DNA of 64,000 nt from NCBI RefSeq assembly GCF_015291705.1, contig NZ_CP030050.1, forward strand, positions 8,866,001 to 8,930,000, written 5' to 3'. This document shows, in pieces, positions 17,053-27,458 of the stretch. Position 1 is the first letter of the stretch; each line of letters begins with the position of its first letter. The notes under the pieces are model-generated. The model was not told where the DNA came from, searched no databases, and worked only from the letters and a program-made list of their open reading frames with translations. A program made the position numbers and the translations under genes. This DNA comes from Bradyrhizobium arachidis (GTDB taxonomy: Bacteria; Pseudomonadota; Alphaproteobacteria; Rhizobiales; Xanthobacteraceae).

Positions 17053-18204
17053 ATGACCGCGACTGCCACCTCAAATGCTGCCGGCTCCGCCGCCTGGGCG
17101 GATACGCTGCTCTTGTCGTTCGCGCAGGCCGGCTATGTCAGGGCCGAGCCCGCGATCCTGCAACCGGCCGAGCCGTTCCTCGACCTCTCCGGCGAGGACA
17201 TCCGCAAGAGCCTGTACCTGACCACGGACCTCTCCGGCGAGGAGCTCTGCCTGCGGCCGGACCTCACCATTCCGGTCGCCCGCGACTACCTCGCATCTAG
17301 CCAGGCCGGCCAGCCGGCGGGGTTCAGCTATCTCGGTCCGGTGTTCCGCTACCGCAGCGGCCAGGCCAGCGAATTCCTTCAGGCCGGCATCGAATCGTTC
17401 GGTCGTCAGGACCGCGCCGCGGCCGACGCCGAGATGCTGGCGCTGGCGCTGGAGGCCACGGGGGCCTTCGGCGTCCGCGATGTCGAGATCCGCACCGGCG
17501 ACGTCGCGCTGTTCAATGCGCTGCTCGACGCGCTGAATCTTTTTCCGGTCTGGCGCCGCCGCCTGGTCAAGGATTTCAACCGCAAGATCAGTCTGGAGAA
17601 AGATCTGGAGAAGCTGGCGGCCGCGGCCACCGCGACCCGCAGCGAATATGAGGGCGTGCTCGCCGCGCTCGCCGGCTCCGACCGCAAGGCGGCGCTGGCC
17701 TTCGTCACCGATCTGATGTCGATCGCCGGCACCACAAATGTCGGCGGCCGCACCACGGCGGAGATCGCTGATCGTTTCCTGGAGCAATCGACGTTGAAGG
17801 GCGGCGCGCTGCCGCGCGAGGCGATCGCCGTGCTCAAGCGCTTCCTGTCGATATCAGGCAATCCGGACGACGCCATCGCCGAGCTGCGCGCGCTCACCGC
17901 GGATGCGAAGCTCGATCTGTCTGCCGCGATCGACCAGTTCGAGAGCCGGGTCGGCTTCATGGCGGCGCGCGGAATCGACGTGAAGCAGACGCGCTTCTCG
18001 ACCGCGTTCGGGCGCGGCCTCGACTATTACACCGGCTTCGAATTCGAGTTGCATCACCGCGGCAACGGCGTCGAGCCGCTGGTCGCCGGCGGCCGCTATG
18101 ACGGGCTGATGACCCAGCTTGGATCGGCCGAGCCGATCCCCGCCGTCGGGTTCTCGGTCTGGATCGATGCGCTGAGCCGCATCGGCCGCAAGGTGGGAGC
18201 TTAA
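17053..18204 (+). CDS. hisZ: ATP phosphoribosyltransferase regulatory subunit
   Basis: HisZ, a catalytically inactive class II histidyl-tRNA synthetase paralogue that activates HisG in the first step of histidine synthesis. About 383 residues. Motif 2-like YLGPVFRYRSGQASEFLQAG and the later FGRGLDYYTGFEFELHHRG and VAGGRYDGLM are present, while the tRNA-binding domain is absent. ATG 17053 (MTATATSNAAG) is preferred; ATG 17041 is an alternative. hisG starts 3 bp after its stop. Confidence 0.92.
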   Translation: MTATATSNAAGSAAWADTLLLSFAQAGYVRAEPAILQPAEPFLDLSGEDIRKSLYLTTDLSGEELCLRPDLTIPVARDYLASSQAGQPAGFSYLGPVFRYRSGQASEFLQAGIESFGRQDRAAADAEMLALALEATGAFGVRDVEIRTGDVALFNALLDALNLFPVWRRRLVKDFNRKISLEKDLEKLAAAATATRSEYEGVLAALAGSDRKAALAFVTDLMSIAGTTNVGGRTTAEIADRFLEQSTLKGGALPREAIAVLKRFLSISGNPDDAIAELRALTADAKLDLSAAIDQFESRVGFMAARGIDVKQTRFSTAFGRGLDYYTGFEFELHHRGNGVEPLVAGGRYDGLMTQLGSAEPIPAVGFSVWIDALSRIGRKVGA

Positions 18205-18207
18205 GTC

Positions 18208-19185
18208 ATGAGCGCGCCGTTCGTTCTGGCCGTTCCCTCCAAGGGCCGCCTTCAGGAAAACACCGAAGCGTTCTTCGCCCGCGCCGGCCTCAAGCTGTCG
18301 AAGGCCGGCGGCGCACGCGATTATCGCGGCACCATCGCAGGCCTGGACAATGTCGAGGTCGCCTATCTCTCGGCCAGCGAGATCGCCGCGCAGCTCGCCC
18401 GCGGCTTTGCGCATCTCGGCGTCACCGGCGAGGACCTGGTGCGCGAGAACATCGCGGACGCCGACAAGCGCGTGTCGCTGATCGAGGGCCTCGGCTTCGG
18501 CTATGCCGACGTCGTCGTCGCGGTGCCGCAGGCCTGGATCGACGTCCGCACCATGGCCGACCTCGACGACGTCACCACCGGCTTCCGCGAGCAGCATCAC
18601 ATGCGGATGCGGGTCGCGACCAAGTTCATCAACCTGACCCGCACGTTCTTCTCGCAGCATGGCATCACCGATTACCGCATCGTCGAAAGCGCGGGCGCCA
18701 CCGAAGGCGCGCCGGCGGCCGGCAGCGCCGAGCTGATCGTCGACATCACCACCACGGGAGCCACGCTCGCCGCCAACGGCCTGCGGGTGCTCGACGACGG
18801 CGTGATGCTGCGCAGCCAGGCCAATCTGGTGGCGTCGAAGGACGCCGACTGGTCGTCGCAGGCGCGCGAGACCGCGCGCGTCATCCTCGACCACATCGCC
18901 GCAAGGGCGCGGGCCAACAAATACCGCGAGGTCCGCACCCGCTTCCGCCAGTGCGACGCGGCGCTGCTCGGCGAAGCCCACACCCGGTTCGGCGTCGAGG
19001 CCCCGTTCGGCGGCCCGACCTCGTCAGGCATGTTGACGCTGCACTGCCCGCCGGGCCAGCTCTATGCGCTCGCCAGCTTCCTGCGCGAGCACGGCGCCGA
19101 GACCGTCTCGGTGGTCTCGCTCGACTATGTGTTCGACCGGGAGAACCCGCTGTTCGCCAAACTCGAGGCGTTCCTGCGGCGGTGA
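18208..19185 (+). CDS. hisG: ATP phosphoribosyltransferase
   Basis: Joins ATP and PRPP to give phosphoribosyl-ATP, the committed step of histidine synthesis. 325 residues. The N-terminal part [17 protein letters not shown] and the PRPP-site region [20 protein letters not shown] are clear. About 80 residues follow the catalytic domain, more than in the short-form HisG (about 210-230) that normally needs HisZ, yet hisZ is immediately upstream. The two form one operon with 3 bp between them. Confidence 0.93.
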   Translation: MSAPFVLAVPSKGRLQENTEAFFARAGLKLSKAGGARDYRGTIAGLDNVEVAYLSASEIAAQLARGFAHLGVTGEDLVRENIADADKRVSLIEGLGFGYADVVVAVPQAWIDVRTMADLDDVTTGFREQHHMRMRVATKFINLTRTFFSQHGITDYRIVESAGATEGAPAAGSAELIVDITTTGATLAANGLRVLDDGVMLRSQANLVASKDADWSSQARETARVILDHIAARARANKYREVRTRFRQCDAALLGEAHTRFGVEAPFGGPTSSGMLTLHCPPGQLYALASFLREHGAETVSVVSLDYVFDRENPLFAKLEAFLRR

Positions 19186-19271
19186 GCCTCAGGTTCGTTC
19201 AGCGTAGCGACAGCAAACGGCAGCTACCATATGCTGTTGAGAAGACTTGATCGCCTCTGGAACCCTAATCG

Positions 19272-20309
19272 ATGACGCTGGGCTCTGACGTTTCCGGCCT
19301 GACAACCACCCCAAGCAGCGCCGCCGCCAAGGGGCTGTCGATTGTCGTCCCCGTCTACAACGAGGCGGCGGGCCTTGCCGCCCTGCACCAGCGCATCTGC
19401 GATCTCGCCAGGACGCTGCGGCAGCGCTATCGGCTGTCCTGCGAGGTCGTCTATGTCGACGACGGCAGCGCGGATGCGACGCTGTCGATCGCCCGTTCGC
19501 TGCCGGCCGACGCGATCGACGTCCAGGTGGTGTCGCTGTCGCGCAATTTCGGCAAGGAGGCGGCGCTGATGGCCGGCCTCGACCATGCCCGGCTCGGCGC
19601 CGTGATGTTCATGGACGGCGACGGCCAGCATCCGCCGGCCCTGATCGAGCAGCTCGTGCGACACTGGATCGAAGACGGCTATGACGTCGTCTATACCGCC
19701 AAGGCGCATCGCGACAACGAAACCTTCCTGCGGCGGCTCGCCGTGCACGGCTTCTACGCCCTGATCAACTGGGGCGCGCGCCAGAAGATTCCGGAGGACG
19801 CCGGCGACTTCCGCCTGCTCTCGCCGCGCGCGGTCACGGCGCTGCGGCAGCTGCCGGAGCGCAACCGCTTCTTCAAGGGCCTCGCCAGCTGGATCGGCTT
19901 CCGCCAGATCCGCGTCGATTACGAGCCGGCGCCCCGCGCCCATGGCGTCACGACCTTCAATGCCGCGCGCCTGCTCGGTCTTTCCATCGAGGGCCTGACC
20001 TCGTTCTCGGTGGCGCCGCTGCGCTTCGCCAGCCTGCTCGGCGTCATCCTCGCCGGCATCGCCTTCCTGTTCGGCCTGTCAATCCTCTGGGAGGTGTTCA
20101 CCACAGGCAAGCAGGTGCCCGGCTATCCCTCGCTCGTGGTCGGCCTGATGACGATCGGGGGCGTGCAGCTGATCATGATCGGCATCGTCGGCGAATATAT
20201 CGGCAAGATCCTCTCCGAGCTGAAGGCACGCCCGATCTACTTCGTCGCCGAGCACAGCGAGAAGCATTTCGAGGCCGATGACGCCGCCAAGAGGACCGCG
20301 GCCGAATGA
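19272..20309 (+). CDS. family 2 glycosyltransferase with C-terminal membrane segments
   Basis: 345 residues. A GT-A domain (VVPVYNEAAGL, VYVDDGSADAT, FMDGDGQHPP) is followed by two transmembrane helices (about 250-272 and 290-312) and a short tail. This is the architecture of DPM1/GtrB/ArnC-like enzymes that move a sugar onto undecaprenyl phosphate. The following gene overlaps by 4 bp and encodes a ChbG/HpnK deacetylase, so the pair probably builds a modified glycolipid or surface glycan. Confidence 0.88.
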   Translation: MTLGSDVSGLTTTPSSAAAKGLSIVVPVYNEAAGLAALHQRICDLARTLRQRYRLSCEVVYVDDGSADATLSIARSLPADAIDVQVVSLSRNFGKEAALMAGLDHARLGAVMFMDGDGQHPPALIEQLVRHWIEDGYDVVYTAKAHRDNETFLRRLAVHGFYALINWGARQKIPEDAGDFRLLSPRAVTALRQLPERNRFFKGLASWIGFRQIRVDYEPAPRAHGVTTFNAARLLGLSIEGLTSFSVAPLRFASLLGVILAGIAFLFGLSILWEVFTTGKQVPGYPSLVVGLMTIGGVQLIMIGIVGEYIGKILSELKARPIYFVAEHSEKHFEADDAAKRTAAE

Positions 20310-21151
20310 GCGCGGCCGCGAGCCTGCGGCGGATCTGGCTCTGCGCCGACGATTACGGCATCAGCCCGGGTGTCAACCGCGCCATCCGCGACCTGATCGA
20401 ACGCGGCCGCCTCAACGCGACCTCGGTGATGATGGTCGGCCCCGCGATCGAACGCAGCGAGGTCGAAGCGCTCCAGGCCTCCGTAAAGGCGAGCCTGCGC
20501 TGCGCTATCGGATTGCACGTGACGTTGTCGGCGCCGTTCCGGCCGCTCACCATGCATTTTCGTCCCCTCGACGGCGACATGTTCTTGCCGTTTCCAAAGC
20601 TGCTGCGCGCCGGGCTTGCACGCCGGCTCGACCGCGAATTCTTTCGCAACGAGGTGAAGGCGCAGCTGGCGGCCTTCGTGGAAGCGTTCGGCCGCGCGCC
20701 CGACTTTGTCGACGGCCACCAGCATGTGCAGCTCTTTCCGCAGGTGCGCGACGGCTTTGTCGATGCCGTCAGCGAGGGCGCGCCGAAAGCCTGGGTTCGC
20801 CAGGGCGGCCGCAACCTGCCGCTGGCCCAGCGCCTCGCCTCCCCAAAGGCCATGGTGCTCGATATCCTCAGCGCGCAATTCCGCCGCCGCGCGGATGGCG
20901 CTCGCCTCAGCTTCAATCCGGGCTTTGCCGGCGCCTATGATTTCACGCGCGCGGCCGATTTCGGCGCGTTGATGCGGCAATTCCTCCAAGGCCTCCCCGA
21001 CGGCGGCCTCGTGATGTGCCATCCCGGTTTCGTCGATGATGTCCTCACCGGCCTCGATCCGATGACCGACGTCCGCGAGCGCGAGCATGCCTATCTTGCC
21101 AGCGATGCCTTCGCGCGCCTGCTGGCGGACAGCGGCGTCACGCTGGGGTGA
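20306..21151 (+). CDS. ChbG/HpnK family deacetylase
   Basis: 281 residues of the YdjC/ChbG fold, metal-dependent deacetylases of N-acetylated sugars; HpnK members act in hopanoid glycolipid synthesis. Metal-binding residues are in LCADDYGISPGV (Asp-Asp), GLHVTLS and VDGHQHVQLFP. The start overlaps the glycosyltransferase stop (ATGA), so the substrate is likely the product of that enzyme. Whether it is hopanoid-linked cannot be decided here, as no other hpn genes are present. Confidence 0.82.
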   Translation: MSAAASLRRIWLCADDYGISPGVNRAIRDLIERGRLNATSVMMVGPAIERSEVEALQASVKASLRCAIGLHVTLSAPFRPLTMHFRPLDGDMFLPFPKLLRAGLARRLDREFFRNEVKAQLAAFVEAFGRAPDFVDGHQHVQLFPQVRDGFVDAVSEGAPKAWVRQGGRNLPLAQRLASPKAMVLDILSAQFRRRADGARLSFNPGFAGAYDFTRAADFGALMRQFLQGLPDGGLVMCHPGFVDDVLTGLDPMTDVREREHAYLASDAFARLLADSGVTLG

Positions 21152-21276
21152 ACCCGGCGGAAAACAAGCCGCGGGTCAGCTTGTCGCATACTGAAATTTA
21201 ATCCGGCCGGCACTGTTGGGGCCATAATGGAACCCTACATCTTGCTCGCGCTTGGTTTGCGCGAGGGAGATTGATC

Positions 21277-22116
21277 ATGACGCCGCAGGAACGCCAGCTC
21301 GTTGACGAGCTTTTCGACCGGCTTTCGAAACTGGAAAATGCACCGCGCGATCCCGACGCGATCACCGCGATCTCCGACGGCCTGCGTAAGGCACCCGGCG
21401 CGATCTACGCCCTGGTGCAGACCACGTTGTTGCAGGACGAAGCACTGAAGCGCGCCCATAACCGCATCCAGGAGCTGGAAGCGGCCCATGCGCCCGAGCA
21501 GCAGCAGTCCGGCGGCTTCCTGGACACCATGCGCGACACGCTGTTCGGCGGCAGCCAGTCGCGCGGTTCCGTTCCGAACGTGCCGCCGCGTGAGCAGCGG
21601 CCGGTCTGGAACACCGGCCAAGCGATGCAGCAGACCCAGCCGGGCTACGGCCAGCCGCCTTATGGTCAGCCTTACGGACAAGGTCCGGGTCAGGGCCAAG
21701 CTCCGGGCTATGGCGCCCCGCCGGTCGGCGGTGGCGGCGGCTCGTTCCTCGGCACGGCGGCGGCAGCCGCGGCCGGCGTCGTCGGCGGCTCGCTGCTGCT
21801 CTCCAGCATCCGCGGCATGATGGGCGGCGGGCACCAGCAGGCCTTTGGCGACACCAACGCATTGGGCGATCGCAGCCCGTGGGGCGGCAGCAGCGACCAG
21901 TCCGGCGGCTCGCTCGCGCGCGATGCCGGCCTCAACGACGTCGGCTCGAACCGGGATTCTCGCCAGGATTCTCAGCAAGGCTTCTTCGACCAGGCCTCGA
22001 ATGATCGCGACAACAACGACCAGAATTACGACGACGATCACGACGACGGCAACATGGACATGGCCGACGACAGCGATTTCGGCGGCGGCGACGATGGCGG
22101 CAGCGATTACGCGTGA
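21277..22116 (+). CDS. DUF2076 family protein
   Basis: 279 residues from ATG 21277, with GAGGGAGA upstream. The N-terminal 80 residues (MTPQERQLVDELFDRLSKLE, then a helical pair) are the DUF2076 signature. They are followed by a Gly/Pro/Gln/Tyr-rich repetitive linker with PYGQ repeats, a hydrophobic Ala/Gly segment (GTAAAAAAGVVGGSLLL) and an acidic Asp/Asn-rich tail. The layout suggests a membrane-associated protein with a disordered acidic end. Function unknown. Confidence 0.85.
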   Translation: MTPQERQLVDELFDRLSKLENAPRDPDAITAISDGLRKAPGAIYALVQTTLLQDEALKRAHNRIQELEAAHAPEQQQSGGFLDTMRDTLFGGSQSRGSVPNVPPREQRPVWNTGQAMQQTQPGYGQPPYGQPYGQGPGQGQAPGYGAPPVGGGGGSFLGTAAAAAAGVVGGSLLLSSIRGMMGGGHQQAFGDTNALGDRSPWGGSSDQSGGSLARDAGLNDVGSNRDSRQDSQQGFFDQASNDRDNNDQNYDDDHDDGNMDMADDSDFGGGDDGGSDYA

Positions 22117-22123
22117 GGCCGGT

Positions 22124-22275
22124 CTTCTCCCTCTCCCCGTTCTTACGGGCAGAGGGTTGGGGTGAGGGGCTCTCTCCGCAAAATGAGTGAGAGTTGGACT
22201 CGCGGAGACTCCCCCTCACCCGCATTGCATCTCCGATGCAATGCAGCCTCTCCCCGCAGGCGGGGAGAGACGAAG
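22124..22275. repeat. intergenic repeat of 'CCTCTCCCC' type
   Basis: Contains CTCCCTCTCCCCGTTC and GGGTTGGGGTGAGGGGC, then CCCCCTCACCCGCATTGCATC and CCTCTCCCCGCAGGCGGGG, forming nested hairpins. It fills the space between the convergent DUF2076 and L,D-transpeptidase genes. A related element is at 46645-46785. Confidence 0.6.
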
Positions 22276-22283
22276 CAAGAACA

Positions 22284-23096
22284 TCACATCACCACGACCC
22301 TGGTGCCGACATTGACGCGGCCGTAGAGGTCGATGACGTCCTCGTTGCGCATGCGGATGCAGCCGGAGGAGACGTTGGTGCCGATGGTCCAGGGCTCGTT
22401 GGAGCCGTGGATGCGGTAGAGCGTGGAGCCGAGATACATCGCGCGCGCGCCGAGCGGGTTTTCCGGCCCGCCTTCCATGTGCCGGGGCAAATCGGGACGG
22501 CGTGCGATCATTTCCGCCGGCGGCGTCCAGTCCGGCCATTCGCGTTTTGCCGTGATCGACTTGACCCCCGACCAGGTGAAGCCGGGACGGCCGACGCCGA
22601 TGCCGTAGCGCATCGCCTTGCCGTTGCCTTCGACGAGGTAGAGGAACTTGTTCGGCGTATCGACCACGATCGTGCCGGCAGTTTCCTTGCCGCTATAGTC
22701 AACGATCTGTTTCTCGAATCTCGGATCGAACGGACGCTGCCGCGGATCGATCGCTTCCTGCTGGAGCGCGCCCTGCTGGTATCCGCCCTGCATCTGCGGC
22801 TCGCCCATCGGCGGCAGGCGGCGCTGGTCGTAATAGCCGGGCTGCTGCTGATAGACCGGCGCTTGCGGCGCGTAGGCCGGACCGCGGCCGGGACCGTCGC
22901 CGAACAGGAATTCGATGAAGCCGCCGCCCATGTTCGAATTGGAGGCTACGCGCACCGGCGCGGGGGGCACCTGCGGGGCGTAGAGCACCGCGGGCGGATC
23001 GTTCGGCACCGTGTTGTCGAAGGCGCTCGCGCTGTTCGCGCCGGCCATGACGGAGCAAGCGCTGCCGAGCAGCGCGACAGACATTTTCTTGAACAT
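22284..23096 (-). CDS. L,D-transpeptidase (YkuD domain)
   Basis: 270 residues. It has a signal peptide after MFKKMSVALLGSACSVMAGA and a Pro/Gln/Tyr-rich linker. The YkuD domain occupies about residues 135-270, with YRIHGSNEPWTIG and the catalytic VSSGCIRM (Cys246). Such enzymes form 3-3 peptidoglycan cross-links or attach proteins to peptidoglycan in the periplasm; rhizobia have many paralogues. ATG 23096 is chosen because the upstream 48-residue extension would precede the signal peptide. Confidence 0.9.
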   Translation of the reverse strand: MFKKMSVALLGSACSVMAGANSASAFDNTVPNDPPAVLYAPQVPPAPVRVASNSNMGGGFIEFLFGDGPGRGPAYAPQAPVYQQQPGYYDQRRLPPMGEPQMQGGYQQGALQQEAIDPRQRPFDPRFEKQIVDYSGKETAGTIVVDTPNKFLYLVEGNGKAMRYGIGVGRPGFTWSGVKSITAKREWPDWTPPAEMIARRPDLPRHMEGGPENPLGARAMYLGSTLYRIHGSNEPWTIGTNVSSGCIRMRNEDVIDLYGRVNVGTRVVVM

Positions 23097-23412
23097 CGAC
23101 GTACTCTGTACTGTTTCGTCTAGATCATTTGCGTCTTGGAGAGCTGATGGCTGATCGCGCCCCCCGACGTGGTCAATAAAGAGCAAAAGCCGTTTTGTTT
23201 GGTAAACGTATCGGCCGTTTCGATTCACCACGTCGTGCACGAGGCTGCAATTTGGCGATCAGCGTTTATTTTCGATGAATGCCCCGCGCGCATGGTTAAT
23301 CGCGTCTTTGCGCGCCGTCGCGCACGTCTGCAAACACAGTTCCGGCTGTGAACTTCGTGTTAAATCGCTTCTGCCTACAAAGACGCGTGAGTGAGGTGGG
23401 GGGAGTATCCTG
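23097..23412. other. divergent promoter region of L,D-transpeptidase and cheZ
   Basis: About 315 bp without a convincing gene. It is AT-richer than its surroundings and presumably holds both promoters, but I see no well-spaced -35/-10 pair or palindrome to point to. Confidence 0.3.
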
Positions 23413-24198
23413 ATGGCTGTTCACCGCAAACGTTTTCGCGTCGAAGATATCGTCGGTGGCGAGATGCCGATTCTTGACGTAACCGAAGAGGCAGGCCCGA
23501 TGCATAGCGAGATCATGGCGGAGTTGCGTGCGATCCGCGCACAGATGGCCAAGGGCGTTGTGGCTGCCCCGCTGTCCGGCAGCGCGGCCATGGCGGCGAT
23601 CGACGCGTCCACGGCCCACGAGCTTTCCGAAGCCCGCACCATGCTCGAGACCTACCGCGCGCAGATCGAGCAGTGCGAGAAGCTGAAGGTCGAGCTCGAC
23701 CTGATCCACGACGCCATCGACCGCACCAAGCGCGAGATCGCGACGCTGCACGGCAAGAGCTTCGACGGCGGCGAGATGGCCAAGGTCAATGGCGAGCTCG
23801 GCGCGGTCGTCGGCGGCACCGAGCAGGCGACCCAGCAGATCCTCGAAGCCGCGGAATCGATCGACCAGGCCGCCAGCGCGATGTCCAAGGTGGACTCGGC
23901 CGACCAGCAGAAGCGCCTCGCCGACGACATCCAGGAACGCGTCATCTCGATCTTCGAAGCCTGCAACTTCCAGGACCTGACCGGCCAGCGCATCAGCAAG
24001 GTCATGACCACGATGAAGTTCATCGAGCAGCACATCAATGCGATGATGGAGATCTGGGGCGGCGTCGACGCGATCAAGGCCCATGTGCCGGCGCCGATCG
24101 ACCAGCGCAGCGACGACGAGAAGCTCCTCAACGGCCCGAAGCTCGCCGGCGACGTCGGCCACGCCTCGCAGGACGACATCGACGCGCTGTTCGACTGA
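23413..24198 (+). CDS. cheZ: CheY-P phosphatase
   Basis: 261-residue CheZ homologue. The four-helix core carries ACNFQDLTGQRISKV with Asp188 and Gln192 in the positions of the E. coli catalytic pair (Asp143, Gln147). The last residues SQDDIDALFD match the CheY-binding C-terminal helix of CheZ, joined through a Pro-rich linker. It would dephosphorylate CheY-P or another receiver protein and so shape chemotaxis or cell-pole signalling. It stands alone, without che genes near it, and ends with its own terminator. Confidence 0.9.
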   Translation: MAVHRKRFRVEDIVGGEMPILDVTEEAGPMHSEIMAELRAIRAQMAKGVVAAPLSGSAAMAAIDASTAHELSEARTMLETYRAQIEQCEKLKVELDLIHDAIDRTKREIATLHGKSFDGGEMAKVNGELGAVVGGTEQATQQILEAAESIDQAASAMSKVDSADQQKRLADDIQERVISIFEACNFQDLTGQRISKVMTTMKFIEQHINAMMEIWGGVDAIKAHVPAPIDQRSDDEKLLNGPKLAGDVGHASQDDIDALFD

Positions 24199-24220
24199 GC
24201 GCACCAGATACGGATAAAGC

Positions 24221-24249
24221 AAAACGCCGGCCCTGGGGCCGGCGTTTTT
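24221..24249 (+). terminator. Rho-independent terminator of cheZ
   Basis: Stem ACGCCGGCC / GGCCGGCGT with a CTGG loop, flanked by AAA and followed by TTTTTGTTTTT. It starts 23 bp after the cheZ stop. Confidence 0.85.
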
Positions 24250-24268
24250 GTTTTTGGGGATTTATCTC

Positions 24269-24379
24269 ACGCTGTCATTCCGGGGCGGTCCGCAGGACCG
24301 AACCCGGAATCTCGAGATTCTCAGGTGCGCAAGCGCGCACCATAGTTCACGCTTCGCGTGCCCCTGAACGACAGAGGAA
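24269..24379. repeat. palindromic repeat, 'GTCATTCCGGGGC' type
   Basis: Begins GCTGTCATTCCGGGGCGG and ends CGACAGAGGAATGATC, with GGTCCGCAGGACC and CACGCTTCGCGTG inner hairpins. Same class as at 2440-2583 and 28673-28768. Confidence 0.65.
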
Positions 24380-24382
24380 TGA

Positions 24383-24904
24383 TCACGCCCGCGGCGCGCA
24401 GCGGACGTAGACCATGTTGCCGTAGCGGGTGGCGGCGTCCTTGTCGATGAAGCGGGTGATCAGGACGCGGCCGTCGAAGGAGACGATCTCACGGTCCTGC
24501 TCGCCGGGGGTCGGGCCGGCCGGTCCGATATAGTTCTTGCCGCTGGGCGAGCCCTTCAGCCGCAGCTCCTGCGGGGTCGCCTGGTCGGCGAGATGCATGA
24601 TCACGCCGCCGGAGGAGCCGGCGGTGATCACGTAGGGATTCTTGCACTGGGCCCTCGCCGCGGCCTCGGTGCGGGCGCGGTCGGCCGGGTTCTGGAACGA
24701 GGCGAGACCCCAGCGGCCGACGATCTCGTCGGCACGGATGCTCGCCGGCATTTCAGGACCGGTGCCGGGCTCGGCCTCGGGTGCCGGCTGGGAGGACGAG
24801 AAGGACGGTAGGCTCATGCCGCCGCCACAGGCGCCGAGCAGCAACGCCAGGCCAGAGGCAGCGGCCAGATTGGCGACCGTGCGCGCGCGAGCTGAATTGA
24901 TCAT
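24383..24904 (-). CDS. lipoprotein of unknown function
   Basis: 173 residues from ATG 24904. The lipobox LALLLGAC places a lipidated Cys near residue 26, so it is anchored to a membrane in the periplasm. A Ser/Pro/Glu linker leads to a beta-rich domain with DEIVGRWGLASFQN, QCKNPYVITAGSSGGVIMHL and a second Cys at the end (YVRCAPRA), suggesting a disulphide. The fold may be AprI/Inh- or lipocalin-like, but this is a guess from the 'GRW' start and strand pattern. Confidence 0.72.
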   Translation of the reverse strand: MINSARARTVANLAAASGLALLLGACGGGMSLPSFSSSQPAPEAEPGTGPEMPASIRADEIVGRWGLASFQNPADRARTEAAARAQCKNPYVITAGSSGGVIMHLADQATPQELRLKGSPSGKNYIGPAGPTPGEQDREIVSFDGRVLITRFIDKDAATRYGNMVYVRCAPRA

Positions 24905-25060
24905 GGCATTCCCCCGAACAAGACCATGGCCGCACCCCTCCCGCAGCCAAGCGCAAAACTGCCGCCGGAGCAATGACGTCCTTTAATACGCGGGCGCCCC
25001 GACCAAGTTTTCAATGCCAACATCCTATATCCGCCTCACCAATCGCTTAACCACCTTTGC

Positions 25061-25089
25061 TTGACAGGATCGCGGCCAAGCCATATTCC
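25061..25089 (+). promoter_or_regulatory. sigma-70 type promoter of groESL
   Basis: TTGACA (25061-25066), 17-bp spacer, TATTCC (25084-25089). The CIRCE element begins 11 bp downstream, over the expected transcription start. Confidence 0.7.
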
Positions 25090-25099
25090 CGGGCCACTC

Positions 25100-25126
25100 T
25101 TAGCACTCGGAAAGCCCGATTGCTAA
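25100..25126 (+). promoter_or_regulatory. CIRCE operator (HrcA binding site)
   Basis: TTAGCACTC, nine bases, GATTGCTAA. The consensus is TTAGCACTC-N9-GAGTGCTAA; only the third base of the right arm differs. HrcA binds CIRCE and represses groESL at normal temperature. It lies 92 bp before groES. Confidence 0.92.
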
Positions 25127-25217
25127 GCGCTCCGTTCGATCCTCGGGAAGAGGAGGAACGGCAGCGCCGCCCCACCGACTTCACTACTTCCGAAGCGAGC
25201 CTCCAAAGGGAAACGTC

Positions 25218-25514
25218 ATGGCTAAATCCAAATTTCGTCCGCTGCATGACCGTGTCGTGGTCAAACGTATCGACGCCGAGGAAAAGACCAAGGGCGGCAT
25301 CATCATCCCGGACACCGCCAAGGAAAAGCCGTCCCAGGGCGAGGTGGTCGCCGTCGGCCCCGGCGGCCGCGACGAGACCGGCAAGCTGATTCCGATCGAC
25401 CTCAAGGCGGGTGACCGCGTGCTGTTCGGCAAGTGGTCGGGCACCGAGGTCAAGATCGACAACGAAGAGCTCCTGATCATGAAGGAGTCGGACATCATGG
25501 GCGTGCTGGCCTAA
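25218..25514 (+). CDS. groES: co-chaperonin GroES
   Basis: 98-residue Cpn10. [20 protein letters not shown] opens the chain, the mobile loop [13 protein letters not shown] and the roof region [10 protein letters not shown] follow, and [17 protein letters not shown] residues close it. It caps the GroEL ring during ATP-driven folding in the cytoplasm. Controlled by the CIRCE element upstream and co-transcribed with groEL across a 171-bp gap. Bradyrhizobium species carry several groESL copies; this is a CIRCE-type one. Confidence 0.97.
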   Translation: MAKSKFRPLHDRVVVKRIDAEEKTKGGIIIPDTAKEKPSQGEVVAVGPGGRDETGKLIPIDLKAGDRVLFGKWSGTEVKIDNEELLIMKESDIMGVLA

Positions 25515-27314
<1,800 letters not shown>

Positions 27315-27338
27315 GCCCATCCTTCATTACAGCGTTAC

Positions 27339-27368
27339 GAAGGCCGCCTCCGGGCGGCCTTCTTTTTT
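27339..27368 (+). terminator. Rho-independent terminator of groESL
   Basis: Stem GAAGGCCGCC / GGCGGCCTTC with TCCG loop, followed by six T. Confidence 0.9.
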
Positions 27369-27458
27369 GCCGATCCTCTCCCTGACGCTTTGCAATTCAA
27401 CCGACGGCCAAAACCAACTACGGTGGCGGCCGATTCTGTTCCTTCGAGGATTTCGGCG

